Positions 22,014 to 33,756 of a stretch of DNA of 64,000 nucleotides are shown piece after piece. Source of the DNA: Colocasia esculenta. Its lineage: Eukaryota; Streptophyta; Magnoliopsida; Alismatales; Araceae. The stretch is taken from positions 93,059,648-93,123,647 of the forward strand of contig CM024761.1 of NCBI GenBank assembly GCA_014218235.1. The letters run 5' to 3'. The notes below the pieces were generated by a model. It saw nothing but the letters and a program-made list of their open reading frames with translations, did not search any database and had not been told where the DNA came from. The translations under genes were made by a program, and so were the position numbers. How positions within the stretch are numbered: the first letter of the stretch is position 1; every line of letters starts with the position of its first letter.

Positions 22014-23261
22014 CCTCTCCTCACCCTTTGTTCGCACCCCTTGTTCTTGCCCTATTCTTGTCTTTCTTGCTTCTTGTTGCTGGAGGTGCTGTTGGAGGAG
22101 CTACTGGAGTTGCTGTTGAGAGCTATTGCCGTTGCACCTGCAATTACTTCCCTTTCTGTTCATGTTGCTACTGTAACTGCTACGCTTAAGATGAACATTG
22201 CTAACACATCATCCACGCTGAAGAGGGAAAACACTTCTCTTGCTGGGTGTAGGATCTTCATCAGGAATACATGCAACTTACCCTTCAGTAAGTAGGATTC
22301 TATTCTCTATTCTCTTCTCAATCCTTGTATCTTGCCTTTGCTAAAAGTTCATGTCCACATATATACTTGTTTTCCAACCTTGGAAACCATCTTAGAGTTA
22401 TGAGTTCATCTCTTCCGAACATGTCTTGTTCTGTGAATTGGGGAAATTCCTTTTGTTGAACTTAAGTAGGTATTAGTAGAATTCATTCTTGTGACCATCA
22501 ACTTGTAAATCTCCTTCTTTTCTAAGCCTTGGAATTAAAGCATCGGTCTTCATCCCATAAGGCATGGAATTCAGTATGCTTGTTTGATTACCTTGTTACC
22601 ATTGAGTTCTTATGTATTGATAGGTTCCCTTCTTAATGATCTTCTTTCTTCTTGTTCTTATAATTCCTTCATGTTAAGAAATCCATTTATAAGTGTAGGA
22701 TTCATCTCCTTTTCCGTAATCCTGTTCTCCACACATGATAAATAACTCATGTTGAGTAGTCAAGTTGATATATTTGTAATCCTACTATTTTTCCTCCAGT
22801 TTTGATAAACATTCTCACATTGGGGAGGAGAAGATTCTTGTTTTACTTCCAGATCATCTCTTCTTCTTCTTCCACCCTTGATCCTTGTATACGTTATAGA
22901 ATTTTGATAGAAGTCACAATACCATTAGAACTTGTGACTAACCTCTGTTCAGATGTTTGGTACTTCATGCCTTGATTTAGATCCATGAAACACTTTGAGT
23001 TTTAGTATTTATCTTGTAGCAATCTTCCAATAAACCATTTCTATCAAGACCACACTTCCAACATTATACTATGTCTAGTTTCTAGCTAGACAAGCTTGAA
23101 TTCCAAACCTCTCGTTTCATCTCGCTTGTTCAGTTTATAAATCACTGTGAGAACTATAATTAGATTCTTCTATTTGATATACATCATGCCTTGATTCATA
23201 GGTTCCATGGTTGGAGGGTTTAGAGTAAATCCAAAGTCACTTATGAGTAAGGAATAGGCAG

Positions 23262-23439
23262 TTGTCGACAGGCCTCTTACATCTGTTGACAGGCCAGCCT
23301 TTTCCTGAACTATGGGATTTCTGGACTGTGTGTATCTGTCAATAGCCCTCTTGTTGCTGTCGACAGATACCCATAGAGCCAGCAAATCTGAGCTCTATCT
23401 GCTGCCATCTGTCGACAGCCCCTTCCTGGCCGTCGACAG
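23262..23439 (+). repeat. TGTCGACA palindrome cluster in element F 5' LTR
   Basis: Units at 23262, 23283 (one change), 23357, 23409 and 23430 match CTGTCGACAG at 8-10 of 10 positions. The set recurs in the 3' LTR at 29438-29615, where some units carry changes such as CTATCGACAG. The cluster lies downstream of the TATA box. Confidence 0.78.
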
Positions 23440-24622
23440 CACTTGTCCTGCCTTGTATTTCAGCAACTTTTTATGATAAAACTCTTGCTTAAACTTCACT
23501 CTATTAGCCTACCAAGTTACCCCCTTAATTGCCTTGGTATTACCCTCTTAATGTACCTTACTCACCCATAAATTATCCTTGAAGTTGTCAACTGCAACTG
23601 GTACTCCGTTGAGTCCATTCTTCTGTATTCGGCAACTAAGTTCATATTACTTGATATCTTGAGAGTTCAAATGCTTGAACACCTTGTGAGATATGGTTAG
23701 TTGATGATGATGACATTTATTGGGTCCTTGGAACCCACCTGACTGAAATGCTTGTGCAAATAGGGCTGGTCTAGTCCTGGGAGGAGCACCCGAATTCTTT
23801 TACTGGCCGTACGGATTGATAAAGGGCTACTGGATGTTTTGCATTACATCACTTACTGTTGATTATGGTCATCATACTTCCTGTACTGTGTAAATTGATA
23901 TATGAACTAATACTTGAGTTAGATACCTGAGCATGACCTTAGTTTTATTGTCACTGTATCATGCTACTGTTCTGAGATCTGGTATTGTCTCTTTGATGCC
24001 TGTTCTATCCTTGTCTTGGGGCAATGAGGACACCGGGATGTCTGGCATTGCATCAATACATGTTTGATTATAGTCATCATGATACCTATCCTGTGAGAAT
24101 ATATATATGATCCAGATGATGAGATACTTGTTGTTCATCTTTGATATCAGTCTAGTCTTTTATTGTGTTCACATGAACTAGAACTTGAGTTTCAATGTGA
24201 ATTCGTGAGCATACTCTATGTATCAATTATATTGTTTCACATTCACTGTCATGTTTAGATGCATGTTGGTCCATCTATGATATCACTTAAGCCTTTTCCT
24301 TGATCATCATACAGTTTAATACTTTGATTTGAGAATTTCAATCCTACTGGGCTAGTTAGCTCACCAAATCCTATTTTTCTGGTATCTACAGTTCTTGAAG
24401 GAGGGAACTTCGGGATATGTGTGTGGAGAGACCATCCTTGATGGCATTTTACTTTTGAGATTGTAAACTGGAAATGTTGTAATATTCATAGAATGACAAT
24501 TGTCAAATTTTTTAGTAGAGGTTCCGAGCAATTTGCTGCTCAATTAGTTCAAAGTTCACTCTTGATTCCTCTTGCGTTCACGTTCTAGCATTTATAGTTA
24601 TATTAAATGACGGGATGTGACA

Positions 24623-27530
24623 GAATGGTATCAGAGCATTAGTTCGATAAACCTAGGGATAACATGTGAGGATGGGTAGAAAGCCTGAGGTTAAGCTAGA
24701 TAGGTAAAAGTCGGATATAGATTGTATAGAGTATGAATGGAATATCTAGAGATAGTTTCCTTCCTACGATTCATCTTCACTTTCATAATTTCATGCTTGT
24801 GGGTTCTCCATTTGTACAAATCATATGTACTAATTGTTTCATGTTTTTTAGAACTCACTTTCCTTTGCTTTCCTTCTTCTATTCTTGCTTCTTATCCCTA
24901 CTCAAGAACTTCATGATTAAAGTGTTTACCATGTACACATATTTGAAACAACTATAGAAGAGTTGTTCTAGTCCTTGTAATCATGTTTTAGCTATAGTTT
25001 GTGATATGATTCAAACATATTATGAAACTTATCCCATTAGAAGCAAGAAAAGGTTGTTAGAAAGGGTTGCACTTCTAATTATCATCTTGCTTTTAGATTT
25101 CCATGCCATAGTATATCTCAATTGTCCTACTCGTCTTCCTCATGGAAAACGGTGTTTAGAACTAGAAATAAGACCCTTTTGATGTTACCAATCATGTAGG
25201 GATTCATAGAAACACTTGGTAGAATTTTTTGTGGTAGTTTTGTCACATTCCTGAAAGTTTAGATCTCACCTGTCGACAGCCAGCATTTACCTGTCGACAG
25301 GTATCATGCTTCCAGAACCCAGAAATAAAGAACTGACAGTAGCTGTCGACAGATGGCTTTCACCTGTCGACATATGTTCATCGCCTGTCGACAGCGGACT
25401 CTGGTCTGTCGACAGATGTGCTCAGACCCCAGAAATTGGTTCTGGGAGGACAGTAGCTATCGACAGCCACTACCTAGCTGTCTATAGACACCAGTCTGTG
25501 ATGAACTGGTCCTTCTTCAGTCAGTTAGAAGAGTCAGTAGGCACTCTGTAGAACTGAAACTCATACCTTATTTACATTCCTAATTACTTAAGATATTACA
25601 TGTAAATAAGGATGTACCAATAAAAATATCAGAAAAATCATAACTCTTACCAATAAAAAGTCAACTCTCCCACCGAAGAAGAAAAACGCAATTTTTGTGA
25701 TTCCATCAAAATAGCGTCTTTCTAATTTCTCATAATTTGGCCTACCTAAAAATTCATAATTCAAGTAAACCTAGTAGAATGATAAAAATTCAAGGTCCTG
25801 TGAAAAATGATAAACACACATATGACTTCTCCAAGGGAGCCCTCTCCTACTGAAGGAAAAGTCAAACCTGTTCATCCCTTAATTTACGTCAAAATGACTT
25901 TTGCATTGATATGTTATTATATCCAACTCTAAATAAGAATTAGTAAATGAATGATTCAATCGATCATATAGATTTCATGACTATCCTCATGATATATATT
26001 CTTCCGTTGAGTTTCTAATTTTCTTGGATTCTAAATTATTATACCACTGAGATAGATCATTTACTCATTATCTACATCCATTCCTTACTAAATCAAATGA
26101 AGCTCTGTAATAACTTAAATGTGTGAAACACTCACACAATTGATGAATCAAAATTTCAAGATTGTTTTAAATCTCACGAATCTTATATGCATGGTAGGAT
26201 TAAATCTACTTATCTTTACTATAATGGATAACCAAATAGATTGGTGAAGAAAAAAAATATATACTGGAGAGATTTCTGAAGAAATGCAAGATTATGTAAA
26301 AATTTTGTACTAAAATCTGGATTTGGTCAGATGATTTCTTAAACTCCTAATAGCATTTTCTTCAGGCTAGAGTTTATTGCATTCCTCTTCTAACCGTAAC
26401 ATAAGGATCAATTGTCTCTAAGTTGAGATTAAATCTCAAAATTTTGCTTCAACTAATCAGTAGCTTGGCGTGTCAACGCACATAAACAAATTGACTAGGG
26501 TCAATAGGAAGTTCTAGAAAAAAATCAACTCCATGTTTTCTAGAATTGACCTCAATCAGGTGATTGCAATTTTGATTAACTGTCCATCACGTAGAATTGG
26601 TCTTGTAGTATCTTAATGTCAACCTTATATATTGATGGAGCCAACTTAATCTCCATTTGGAGTTAACCTCAAGCGGTATATTTCTCTAAGCGTTAATTAG
26701 AAACTTGACTAGTGTTAACCTGATTCCCATGTAGTGTCAACCTAAAATAATACTTTGAATTTCTGCGGTATAGGAAATCCATTAAGCATTGATCTAACCT
26801 TTGCATAAAATTGACTCATATGTAACATCGAATTTCAGTTTCAGTAACTCACTCATTATAATTTGAGTATCAATCCATGAAGTAACCAAAGTCAACACAC
26901 TTAAAGGAGCCTTTGACCTTATGAATTTTATTATGTTATAAAAGACGTGTTAAATATTTATTGCATTTAGCTTGATATACCAAAACCAGGAACACAACAT
27001 AAATCATCTGTCGTATCTCGAAATCTTACAAGAAAAAGACATCATTTAATCATGGAGGTTAATGTATCAAATAACTAGAAACTTTATAAGTTAAATAAAA
27101 TCTTTGTTGTTTATCATTATATTGATAATACTCATCATTCTTGTTATACTTTATTAACCTTCCCAAGGAAATATGTATTTACATAACTCTAAGGAATAAG
27201 GTTAATCCTTAGTAGGGGAGACTTTGAGTATAATATATTACCGCCAGAGATAAAGAATATAGTGAAGGTTGTATCTACTTGAACCCATGATCACAATATG
27301 GCTCTTTAATATCTAAAGTTCTAATATTTAGATCCTCATCAACTGACGATGTTATGATAATAAATTATATAGAGAGTGTAAACATCATATGACATAATAA
27401 TCATGATGGAATTGGTGAGACTAACCTGGATTAGATAAAGTTTCAAAATTTGAAAACTTACATCTTTGTGATCCATCCAAACTAGTTATGGAGTTTAGAG
27501 GACCAAACTCTTTTCTTAGTGGGGGAGAGT
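24623..27530 (+). other. Element F internal region (non-coding)
   Basis: The primer site TGGTATCAGAGC is at 24626-24637, complementary to the 3' end of initiator tRNA-Met. The rest is AT-rich with stops in all frames and no gag or pol motif. A dense palindrome cluster lies at 25270-25489. The region ends with GTGGGGGAGAG (27519-27529), the polypurine tract, directly before the 3' LTR. Replication must use proteins from other elements. Confidence 0.85.
25270..25489 (+). repeat. CTGTCGACAG palindrome cluster inside element F
   Basis: Exact CTGTCGACAG units begin at 25270, 25291, 25343, 25385 and 25406, with variants at 25364, 25457 and 25478. Many neighbouring units are 21 bases apart, two helical turns. 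Linking words such as TCCAGAAC and CAGTAGCTGTCGACAGATG also occur in the Sirevirus LTR cluster at 43263-43428. Confidence 0.85.
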
Positions 27531-30500
27531 TGTAACACCCCGATTTTTTTTTTTTGTTGAAAAACATGAAAAATAAGGTTATTAGACTTAACCATTATTC
27601 TTAAATTGAATTAATTGATATCTGGGAATGTTTAGCATTAAGGAACGTTTGTCCAGTGTCGTACTCGGACATGCGCACTCCCACAGGGCGACACTGAAAA
27701 ACTATAACGAAAATGAAATCCGAGAGCACCATAATTCCAAAAAAATGTGGAGATATTAGAAATGTAATTATCCGAATTTTTCGACGTACGGATTTCGAGA
27801 TTAAGTTGACGCGACTATTTTTTGGGATGATTTTTCACCTACTGTAAAATAAATTCCAAAAATTAAACTAAAGTCACCATAATTTGTAAAACCATCACAT
27901 TAGCCTATGGTTGAAATTTAGGACAAACAGACGTCGTTTGAATATATTTACATAAAGATTATTGGGTGAGTTGAATTATGGCTTAATTACGGGATGATTT
28001 TTTGGGGAATTTCTAGTGGGGTACGTGTAAGGCTCTTAAAGAGCCATTACATCAAGGATAGGCCATCATTAAGGGTACCTGTGTGTAACCAAGGTGAAAA
28101 CTGCATGTGATACGTGTTAAGGTAAGAATCAAAGGATTCTTACCAAGACACATGGGCAACCAACGTGCCCTCTGCATGTGAGGGTGATGAGGGCTATAAA
28201 AACCTCTCCTCACCCTTTGTTCGCACCCCTTGTTCTTGCCCTGTTCTTGTCTTCTTGCTGCTTGTTGCTGGAGGTGCTATTGGAGGAGCTACTGGAGTTG
28301 CTGTTGCCGTTGCACTTGCAATTACTTCCCTTTCTGTTCATGTTGCTACTGTAACTGCTACGCTTAAGATGAACATTGCTAACACATCATCCACGCTGAA
28401 GAGGGAAAACACTTCTCTTGCTGGGTGTAGGATCTTCGTCAGGAATACATGCAACTTTACCCTTCAGTAAGGTAGGATTCTATTCTCTATTCTCTTCTCA
28501 ATCCTTGTATCTTGCCTTTGCTAAAAGTTCATGTCCACATATATACTTGTTTTCCAACCTTGGAAACCATCTTAAGAGTTATGAGTTCATCTCTTCCGAA
28601 CATGTCTTGTTCTGTGAATTGGGGAAATTCCTTTTGTTGAACTTAAGTAGGTATTAGTAGAATTCATTCTTGTGACCATCAACTTGTAAATCTCCTTCTT
28701 TTCTAAGCCTTGGAATTAAAGCATCGGTCTTGATCCCATAAGGCATGGAATTCAGTATGCTTGTTTGATTACCTTGTTACCATTGAGTTCTTATGTATTG
28801 ATAGGATCCCTTCTTAATGATCCTCTTTCTTCTTGTTCTTATAATTCCTTCATGTTAAGAAATCCATGTATAATTGTAGGATTCATCTCCTTTTCCGTAA
28901 TCCTGTTCTCCACACATGATAAATAACTCATGTTGAGTAGTCAAGTTGATATATATAATCCTACTATTTTTCCAGTTTTGATAAACATTCTCACATTGGG
29001 GAGGAGAAGATTCTTGTTTTACTTCCAGATCATCTCTTCTTCTTCTTCCACCCTTGATCCTTGTATACGTTATAGAATTTTGATAGAAGTCACAATACCA
29101 TTAGAACTTGTGACTAACCTCTATTTAGATGTTTGGTACTTCATGCCTTGATTTAGATCCATGAAACACTTTGAGTTTTAGTATTTATCTTGTAGCAATC
29201 TTCCAATAAACCATTGCTATCAGGACCACACTTCCGACACTATACTATGTCTAGTTTCTAGCTAGACAAGCTTGAATTTCAAACCTCTCATTTCATCTCG
29301 CTTGTTCAGTTTATAAATCACCGTGAGAACTATAATTAGATTCTTCTATTTGATATACATCATGCCTTGATTCATAGGTTCCATGGTTGGGGGGTTTAGA
29401 GTAAATCCAAAGTCACTTATGAGTAAGGAACAGGCGGCTGTCGACAGGCCTCTTACATCTGTTGACAGGCCAGCCTTTCCCTGAACTCTGGGATTTCTGG
29501 ACTGTGTGCATCTGTCGACAGCCCTCTTGTTGCTATCGACAGATACCCACAGAGCCAGGAAATCTGAGCTCTGTCTGCTGCCATCTATCGACATCCCCTT
29601 CCTGGTTGTCGACAGCACTTGTCCTGCCTTATATTTCAGCAACTTTTTATGTTAAAACTCTTTCTTAAACTTCACTCTATTAGCCTACCAAGTTACCCCC
29701 TTAATTGCCTTGGTATCTACTGTCATTCCATTGTAAATATTACCCTCTTAATGTACCTTACTCACCCTTAAATTATCCGTGATGTTGTCAACTGCAAATG
29801 GTACTTCGTTGAGTCCATTCTCCTGTATTCGGTAACTAAGTTCAAATTACTTGATATCTTGAGAGTTAAAATGCTTGAACACCTTGTGAGATATGGTTAG
29901 TTGATGATGATGACATTTATTGGGTCCTTGGAACCCACCTGACTGAAATGCTTGTGCAAATAGGGCTGGTCTAGTCCTGGGAGGAGCACCCGAATTCTTT
30001 TACTGGCCGTACAGATTGATAAAGGGCTACTGGATGTTTTGCATTACATCACTTACTGTTGATTATGGTCATCATACTTCCTGTACTGTGTAAACTGATA
30101 TATGAACTAATACTTGAGTTAGATACCTGAGCATGACCTTAGTTTTATTGTCACTGTATCATGCTACAGTTCTGAGATCTGGTATTGTCTCTTTGATGCC
30201 TGTTCTATCCTTGTCTTGGGGCAATGAGGACACCGGGATGTCCGGCATTGCATCAATACCTGTTTGATTATAGTCATCATGATACCTATCCTGTGAGAAT
30301 ATATATATGAGCCAGATGATGAGATACTTGTTGTTCATCTTTGATATCAGTCAAGTCTTTTATTGTGTTCACATGAACTAGAACTTGAGTTTCAATGTGA
30401 ATTCCTGAGCATACTCTGTGTATCAATTCTATTGTTCACATTCACTGTCATGTTTAGATGCATGTTGGTCCATCTATGATATCACTTAAGCCTTTCCTTG

Positions 30501-30820
30501 ATCATCATACAGTTTAATACATTGATTTGAGAATTTGAATCCTACTAGGCTAGTTAGCTCACCAAATCCTATTTTTCAGGTATCTACAGTTCTTGAAGCA
30601 GGGAACTTCGGGATTGTGTGTGGAGAGACCATCCTTGATGGCATTTTACTTTTGAGATTGTAAACTGGAAATGTTGTAATATTCATAGAATGACAATTGT
30701 CAAATTTTTTAATAGAGCTTACGAGCAATTTGCTGCTCAATTAGTTCAAAGTTCACTCTCGATTCCTCTTGCATTCACGTTCCGGCGTTTATAGTTGTAT
30801 TAAATGACGGGACGTGACAG
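27531..30820 (+). repeat. Element F 3' LTR
   Basis: It matches the 5' LTR over its whole length with scattered substitutions and small indels. It closes GGGACGTGACA, followed by target copy GGTAG. The TATA box is at 28195-28202 and the palindrome cluster at 29438-29615. An open frame of 101 codons at 28165-28470 starts before the TATA box and is disrupted in the sister LTR, so it is not called as a gene. Confidence 0.92.
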
Positions 30821-30825
30821 GTAGT

Positions 30826-33756
30826 GGGGGTCGCGTTCTAGTTTCCCCAGCTGGGGTCGACGTCCGCATGCGCGCCATGTGTCATGTTTGGAGTGGGGTT
30901 TGCTGATGTCGGGAATGGGAAGGCGACGCCCTAGTCCGTCACGACAAGGGCGCGACGGGGAGGTACGTCGCTATCCCAACCGTTGTGTGGTTTTTAAGAA
31001 GGTTGGCCGAACAGAGCTTTCACAAGCTCTGCTCGACCAGGCAAGGAGCTACTGCGGCTCTGTTGGGCGATTTTCCGTTTCGGCGGAGTTCTCGACATGA
31101 GGACGTCGCATGGAGTGGGGGAGATGTGGTGCCATAGCCAGTTTGCGCGTTCTTCATGGAGGTAGGGAGTTATACCTTGATTTGTTACGTGGATTGCATA
31201 TTAGTTTGTTTACCACTTTAAAAACAGTAGATACCATGCCTCAGAGGTGAAATGAGCATGAAAACTGGGTTGAAACGGTGTTTAGGGAGGGTTGCATGGA
31301 AAATATGGAGATGGTTCCCGGATTAGGGTTTTCGCCTGAGAAGGCGACGGACCCTGCTGTCGCGACCAGGTCGCGATAGGCCAACCCATCGAGACAAGGT
31401 TTCCTATCGCGACATGTCGGGGTGGCGTGATCTCATGGCGCCGTTGGGCCTTGCCGCGTTAGTGTTTCTGATCACGGTCCATCGGGGTGTCGCGACCTGA
31501 TTGCTACTGAACCCTATGTCGCTACCACAGCCGAGTGTGCTTGTGGTGTTTGTTTTAACGGTATGATTATTCGATTTTCGTTTAATTATTGTGCATGGCA
31601 ATGCTAATGATGCATTGGCACTTGTAGCACTCTATGAGTGTGGTAGCGTGTCGTTTGTGTGTGGTTTACGTGATAAGGGTGGTGCTCACGAAGTGAGCAT
31701 GTTTTTACGTGGTGTTCACACGATTTGAGTGCCGTGCATGAGTATGCAAGCATAGTGTTTCGACGTTATGATTATTGTAATGTAACTTCTATAGTTAGTA
31801 TGAGGTGATAGGGAAATGAAGGTCGGATATGAACCTAGCCCTAGTCTATGGTTGTCTTTTAAAGAGTATTATAATGATATATGTGTTAAATAGTGTGTGT
31901 TGCCATAGAGGTGACGGAGTGACCGATGACAGGCAAGGTTATGTTGCACTGTCGTGATACAAGTATGTATCAATGTGGGATGATTTGGAGGTCACATGGT
32001 GATAGATGATAAGCCAGTTATGTTTAGTATATTTTAATATACGTTATACCTAGGCATTAAGTGATTGACGTGGTTTATGCTAGCCAGTGTGGTGGTACGG
32101 CGCCTATTCCGGAATGCCTCTACAGCTGGGTGTCCCAGGTTTTATGGGAGCCAGGCACCTGTGTGTGCTCGGGGCTTATCTCGGTGCAGTGGTACCGTCG
32201 AGGTCTTGTCGTCTTCCTGGACACCCTCACTCTCGGGGAGAGTTGTCGTCTGGCTGAGGGAAAGACGGCAGTGGGACAGTGACTCGTGAGAGTTTGTGTT
32301 TAGTCACTTGTAGCGCGCTCGTAGCTGGGGGTTACGGACACCAGTAGACGTACTGGGCCTCAGCTAGTCTTGTTACCAGTGCCTTACTTTAGGGAGCTCA
32401 GGCCAGAGTCGCTAAAGGTGTCAGGCATGGGCCTGCAGGGTGTGTGACCTGTAGGTTGTGGTGGTTTGGTTGGTCTCCATAGTTCATTGGCTCTACTTGT
32501 GTTGTGGAGCGGCAGTTGGACCTTACGTCTGTGACTGCGAGACTGAGAGGTAGTTCTTGTGTTGTGTTGTCCGGGTTGGATACTGGCATCATGAACCAGT
32601 AGTCTGTCCCATGTGGTGGCTTCGTGCTTTCCGACTCGTGCCTTGCTATTGGTTATAGCATGTGTTGGTTGTGGTTTTACCCGTCGAGGTGTGCCATGGT
32701 GTTGGCACAGTTCTAGTTGTGGTTATTGAGCGGAGACTCACTGGTTGTGGTTTGGTTGGTCATGGTGTGCTCTGGTGGTGGCATAGTTATGTTTGTATTT
32801 CAATGGTGGTAGGTACCTATACCTTTTGTGGGTACTGGTTTCTCGTAGTATGCTGAGTACTAGTCTTTTCAGAAGGTGAAGTGGAGGTCATGCAATGAGA
32901 CCTTCCACTTGTTGTGCTTTACCCTTCCTTGGGTAAGTTTCCGAATATGGTTTAGTGTGCGATGGATTGGCATCGTGGTAGCCAATCTTGTTACTTAAGT
33001 GTGACATTCGATACATCATGGTTTAACGGTATAAAGGATTAGCTCTTCGTTAGCAGTCCTGTTACCCATGTGTTGGAAGCTTGCCAGTGAAGCTAGTAGC
33101 TTAGGCAATGCTTTGCCTGTGTGGCTTACAGTTTAGGTGACCAGCTGTTGAGGTGGTGTGCCTGTAAGGCTTGTGGCCTAGGCTTTACAGTTATTGGGCT
33201 GACTAGTAGCATGGTGCTAGTTCTGCTGTCTCTTCTTCTTTCTAAGATTTGTGCCAATTGATATAATTATGCTTTGCTGTGAGCATGATATGGTTTAGTT
33301 ACCGGTGTTTCCAGTGAGACCTGTTGGGGGTGAGGTCCTTCCGTACTCTATGTGGTTTTGAGTGGTCCCCTACTGAGCCAGTGACTTGTTGAGGCTCACT
33401 CCCTTACAGTTCTTTTCAAGGTTTACCATTGGTGTGGCTTGCGGAGGTGTCGTGACAGATTTGTACCACCAGCAGTAGTGTTAGTAGAGTTGTGTGAGCT
33501 TGTGCTCCCTCGGGGTATGCCTCAGGTAGTTGTACTCTTTCTAATTTGGGCATGTAATAATGTAATGTGACAGTTGTAAATTCTTATATGCAGATATGAG
33601 CACATGTTCTTTCTTGTGTCTCTTACTGTTGTGGTTTTTCTTTTATATTCTACCTGGACACGTGTACGAACTATCCCTTGCGAGACTTTGGTCCGTTCAC
33701 AGGAGACGGATCTGGATATGAACCCTTATTGGGTATAAGTATCCAGGGCCATTACA
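30826..33756 (+). repeat. Element A 5' LTR, main segment
   Basis: It continues the LTR after element F and matches 36489 onward in the 3' LTR. It contains GTCGCGACC, GGTCGCGAT and ATCGCGACATG words around 31350-31420. Several short open frames (for example 30879-31100 and 32061-32282) are present in both LTRs but break in different places and show no recognisable protein. The segment ends GGGCCATTACA. Confidence 0.88.

Larger units (their letters stand above)
21339..24622 (+). repeat. Element F 5' LTR
   Basis: It opens TGTAGCACCCCGAT followed by a T run and closes GGGATGTGACA. It carries a TATA box at 22006 and a TGTCGACA palindrome cluster at 23262-23439. Compared with the 3' LTR it lacks 24 bases corresponding to 29717-29740, bounded by TAT microhomology. 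The small open frame near 22041-22295 is not conserved in phase in the other LTR and is not treated as a gene. Confidence 0.92.
21339..30820 (+). mobile_element. Element F: complete non-coding LTR element (LARD-like)
   Basis: F has two well-matched LTRs of 3284 and 3290 bp (21339-24622 and 27531-30820), an initiator-Met primer site, a polypurine tract and a 2.9 kb interior with no coding sequence. The target duplication is GGCAG (21334-21338) against GGTAG (30821-30825). The intact second copy of the target at 36484-36488 reads GGCAG, which confirms the site. The opening TGTARCACCCCGAT is typical of gypsy-type LTRs, but with no coding region the superfamily is an inference. The LTRs look very similar, so insertion is recent relative to A. 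Confidence 0.92.

Noticed and set aside
25270..25489. Regularly spaced repeats resembling a CRISPR array
   Set aside because: The units are 10-base palindromes with irregular spacing inside LTR elements of a plant genome, and no cas genes are present.
28165..28470. Open frame of 101 codons in the 3' LTR of element F, rich in Ala, Gly and Val
   Set aside because: The sister LTR breaks the frame by indels, the start precedes the TATA box, and no domain is recognisable.
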